Origin: Piper betle
Lineage: Eukaryota > Streptophyta > Magnoliopsida > Piperales > Piperaceae
DNA: 64,000 nt
Assembly (NCBI GenBank): GCA_033002965.1
Contig: JAURVB010012620.1
Coordinates: forward strand, 16,074 to 80,073
Direction: 5' to 3'
Part shown: positions 61,066 through 64,000 of the stretch, one piece after another
Layout: each line of letters begins with the position of its first letter
Numbering within the stretch: position 1 is the first letter of the stretch
The notes under the pieces: generated by a model
The model's input: the letters and a program-made list of their open reading frames with translations, nothing else
Database searches by the model: none
Told to the model about the DNA's origin: nothing
Translations under genes and position numbers: made by a program

Positions 61066-64000
61066 ATAAAACTCAGCTCCAGGTTAGGGTTTTACTTGTT
61101 TATAGTTTTATCTATTTCGGTCCACTCTCGAATTAGTTTGAGCGAGCTCGAGTTTGACCAGTTTTTAAATCATGAGTATGGAGCCTAAATAGTCGTACGA
61201 GCATATTATAGTAGCTAAGTAAGCTCGACATGTAGATAATAGTTTTAGTTAGATTACAAGAGAGTATGAGTTATCATTGTATACACAAGGTATATAAAAT
61301 ATTTTTATGGGTCAGTTAGGGCTTTAGGCCTAGTTCTAGATTGTCGTAACGTTTCGTATATGTTTAGGATTTTTAAAATATACTCATTTATATACATCTT
61401 AGGGATTTCAGACTATCGGATTGCCCTTAGAGGCCTATCTTAATTTGAGTTGCACATTTTCACCCGATTGAGTTCAAGATTTAGAGCCCTATTTAGCCTT
61501 CCTTGCTCGAATCTCACTTATAGAGTCGCTTGTATGAGTCGAGTTAGTTTTGACTTTAGACCGTCTCAATCCGAGCTTTTTGTCCACGTGTTTATTATAT
61601 ATACCTATAGGTGGGCCTTACTAAGGCATGAGTTATCAGACATTTAGATTGTGCCATGTGACAAGATCAGATGCCGTCCACGTCAACCCTACCGTTCACC
61701 CAATTATTTTTCTGAGATTTTCATTGATTTTCGGAGTTTTACATCCCTAGCACCACCGCGACTTTGGCTCGCCGCGAACGAGTCTCTCAACTTCTCCCGA
61801 CCATTGGACCAACGCCCCCATGACCCCCTAGCGCCGCCTGCCCCTTCGGACCCATTTGCCCACGTTCACATCCGCCTGCCCGACCCTGTTCACCTGCCCA
61901 GTAGCCTCGTGGTCATGCCTGAGTCCGTGTCTGCATCCGCGTCCAACAGTCTAGACCAACCCAACTGACCCAATCCACTTGTTTATCTGACCCAGATCGA
62001 GTTAACTCGGCCAACCCGGTTTGGTTTAGTGAGTTAACCCAGTTTAATTCATTTTCATAAGTTTTTAGCCATTTTTTCAACATTTTTCGGCATTTCGAGA
62101 ATCCCTAAATTAGTTTAGATGCATATTAACATTATTTACTATATTTTGATATTTATTCATTATTGTTTATAACATTACTTGCTATATTAACATTATTCAC
62201 TACAATTCGAGAACCCCATTTTTTTATTCATTATTGTTTATTTATTTATTTATATGTTTATCATATACGATGAATGCTTATGTGATTATTTATTATTATT
62301 ATTGATATATTTACATATTAATATTAATCTTATTCATGTTTACTAAATTTCATTATTTATTTATTTATCTATTTGTTCATTGTGTGTATGTTATTATTTA
62401 TTTGTATTTAATTACATATTTCGTATTGGATAACTATGAAATTATTATTATTCATGATTAATTAATATTAAATATTTATTTACTTACCTATTTATTTAAT
62501 TTTTATTTATTTATTTATTTATATATTTTACTGACACGAGTATATGTTGATATTTACTCGTGTTAGCTGTGTATTTATATAACATAATTATATTATTATT
62601 GTTTTATTAGAGTATTATTTATTTATATGTATTTGTATTATCTATTTATTCATGAGTTTATTTATTTATTTATTTAGTATTTGTTTATTAGTTTTTATTA
62701 TATCTCGATTTGTATGTTGGATATTTAGTTATACGTTTATTTAACAGTGTCCTTTTTATTATAATATATTGATGATGTGAATATACACTACAAGCATATA
62801 TCATATAGAGATGTTAATATTTTATTTAGTTGTGGGTTTCGATGTAGGTTTTGGACTCTGAGCTCGATGTAGATAAGACATGACCCTTGGAGCTTAGACC
62901 GCAGATCCGTTAAGACTTTCTCAGTTTTTATCGATATAGTTTATTGCTGATTTAATTTTCAGATTGCAGGACGTGTTAAGTGGTTATTTTGTCAGATCCC
63001 ACTTAACACAGGTTATTTAAACATATTTTACTTTCGTGATTAATATGACTCGAGGATGAGATCTATCGAGTCTGATTTCGAAAATAAGATTCACCGCAAA
63101 TTGCTTTTAGGCTTATTATATAAATCCTTTCTCAAGCCTATATCTATGATTTTATGAGCATTTTCCAATAAGATGTGAGACAAGAAAAAATTGACAACAA
63201 AGCTATACGAATGGGCGTGTGCCAATCAAAGGAAATAAAGACAACCGCACTATGCGAGCAGGCGTGTGCCAGTCGAAGCAGGCTTTGTATTTGGTGAGCG
63301 TATATTCTATTTCCGAGGGATCTTGATAATTTCACATTTGAGTTCTTCAAACTCGGAGAAGATTTGAGGTTTTCGGGTACATCACATGTATAGACTTGTA
63401 GTTTCAAAGGGTACTAAGGTGCATCTTTGAGAATACTCAACCTCTATGCTCAGAGTTAGAAGTCATATGGAAGAGGTAGAAGGTTAAAGGAAAAGGAAAA
63501 GAAATTACTGTTCCTACGCAAAAGATATTTTTTAAAGTGGCTGAGGTATAAGATGAGTAAGAATGTAATGCTATCAATCTGAGGATGACGACTCTTAATT
63601 AGCGCCCTTATGAAAAATTCTGTAAATGAGTATATAAATATTTTCATTTAACAAGAGGGTTAGCTCTCGTATGCTAGTTTGATTATTAGTTATTTTTAGA
63701 CTAGTAACACTCGTTATTGATACTTTCTTATTATATATATAAGTTTTGTAATTCTAAGCTGGTTTTAATGGGAGGACAGATAAATATTATACACACTTGA
63801 GTTCAACGTAATTATTTTCTTTTATACTTTTATTTATATTTGATATATTTTCACTTATATTTAACAATGTCTTCTATTCTTTTAATGTCAAACGGGTTAT
63901 TTCGATTTATATTATTAATCTGAGTCTTATATACTACATGTTTTAGACATAATTCTACTTGATCACAATCGTTCTTATTTAGTTATTAGGTAAATTATGC
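61066..64000 (+). mobile_element. Degraded LTR copy E, running off the window
   Basis: A diverged match to copies A-C starts at TAAAACTCAGCTCC near 61066. Shared landmarks, in order, are CAGATCCCACTTAACACAGG-like (about 62994), GAGGATGAGATC (about 63050), a TATA-like box (about 63115), GAGGGATCTTGATAATT (about 63315), GTACTAAGG (about 63410), the weakened hairpin (63651-63670) and the GTAACACTCGTTA mini-hairpin (about 63705). It is more AT-rich than B and C, as expected for an old, methylation-decayed copy. The 3' end lies beyond 64000. Confidence 0.65.
62060..62760. repeat. TTTA/TTAT-rich expansion inside LTR copy E
   Basis: Repeated TTTATTTATTTA and TTATTATTATT runs spread over 700 bp, at the place where copies B and C have no such sequence. 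It is probably slippage expansion after insertion. Confidence 0.7.

Overview
This is a stretch of flowering-plant nuclear DNA. The gene families are land-plant ones: Aux/IAA, trichome-birefringence-like acetyltransferase, LRR receptor kinase, WAV3-type RING/vWA ligase and pectin methylesterase inhibitor. Genes have GT-AG introns and lie far apart in AT-rich DNA filled with LTR and hAT elements, and a piece of plastid DNA is present. I cannot name the species. The GC-rich WAV3-type exon and the codon use do not decide between monocot, magnoliid and eudicot.

Layout. 1-636: 3' end of an RMD5-type CTLH ligase gene. 1830-2580: small repeats. 4113-6063: broken hAT transposase. 7003-7812 (minus): candidate gene for a very small protein. 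8527-12391: non-autonomous hAT element (8-bp target duplication) split by a solo LTR (copy A). 12.4-16.0 kb: no gene recognised. 16067-18367 (minus): WAV3-type RING/vWA gene with four frame breaks. 18.4-28.5 kb: gene-poor, with tandem duplications and an inverted duplication. 28590-31138 (minus): four-exon TBL gene. 31750-32440: second copy of the hAT element. 32612-32833: plastid rrn16-trnI spacer fragment. 34444-36096 (minus): five-exon Aux/IAA gene with a probable long 5'-UTR intron reaching about 38.0 kb. 39620-42531 (plus) and 48356-51202 (minus): two nearly identical solo LTRs in opposite orientation (B, C). 42540-43710: about 330-bp tandem repeats. 51340-52115 (minus): hAT transposase relic. 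54938-58277: LRR receptor kinase (two exons, non-RD). 58892-59459: pectin methylesterase/invertase inhibitor with a frame break after the signal peptide. From about 61066 past the window end: degraded fourth LTR copy (E).

The genes do not form a pathway; this is an ordinary plant gene neighbourhood. The less ordinary material is in the repeats. One LTR family (copies A, B, C, E) keeps a TATA-like box in three copies and a short hairpin whose stem changes in a compensating way between copies. It also shares an internal segment of about 160 bp with the hAT element that copy A landed in. Single-base frame breaks cluster in three otherwise well-conserved loci while the RLK, TBL and Aux/IAA genes are intact, so local assembly error and recent decay both need testing. 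I found no CRISPR array, operon or intact autonomous transposon, and nothing I would call a new biological system with confidence.
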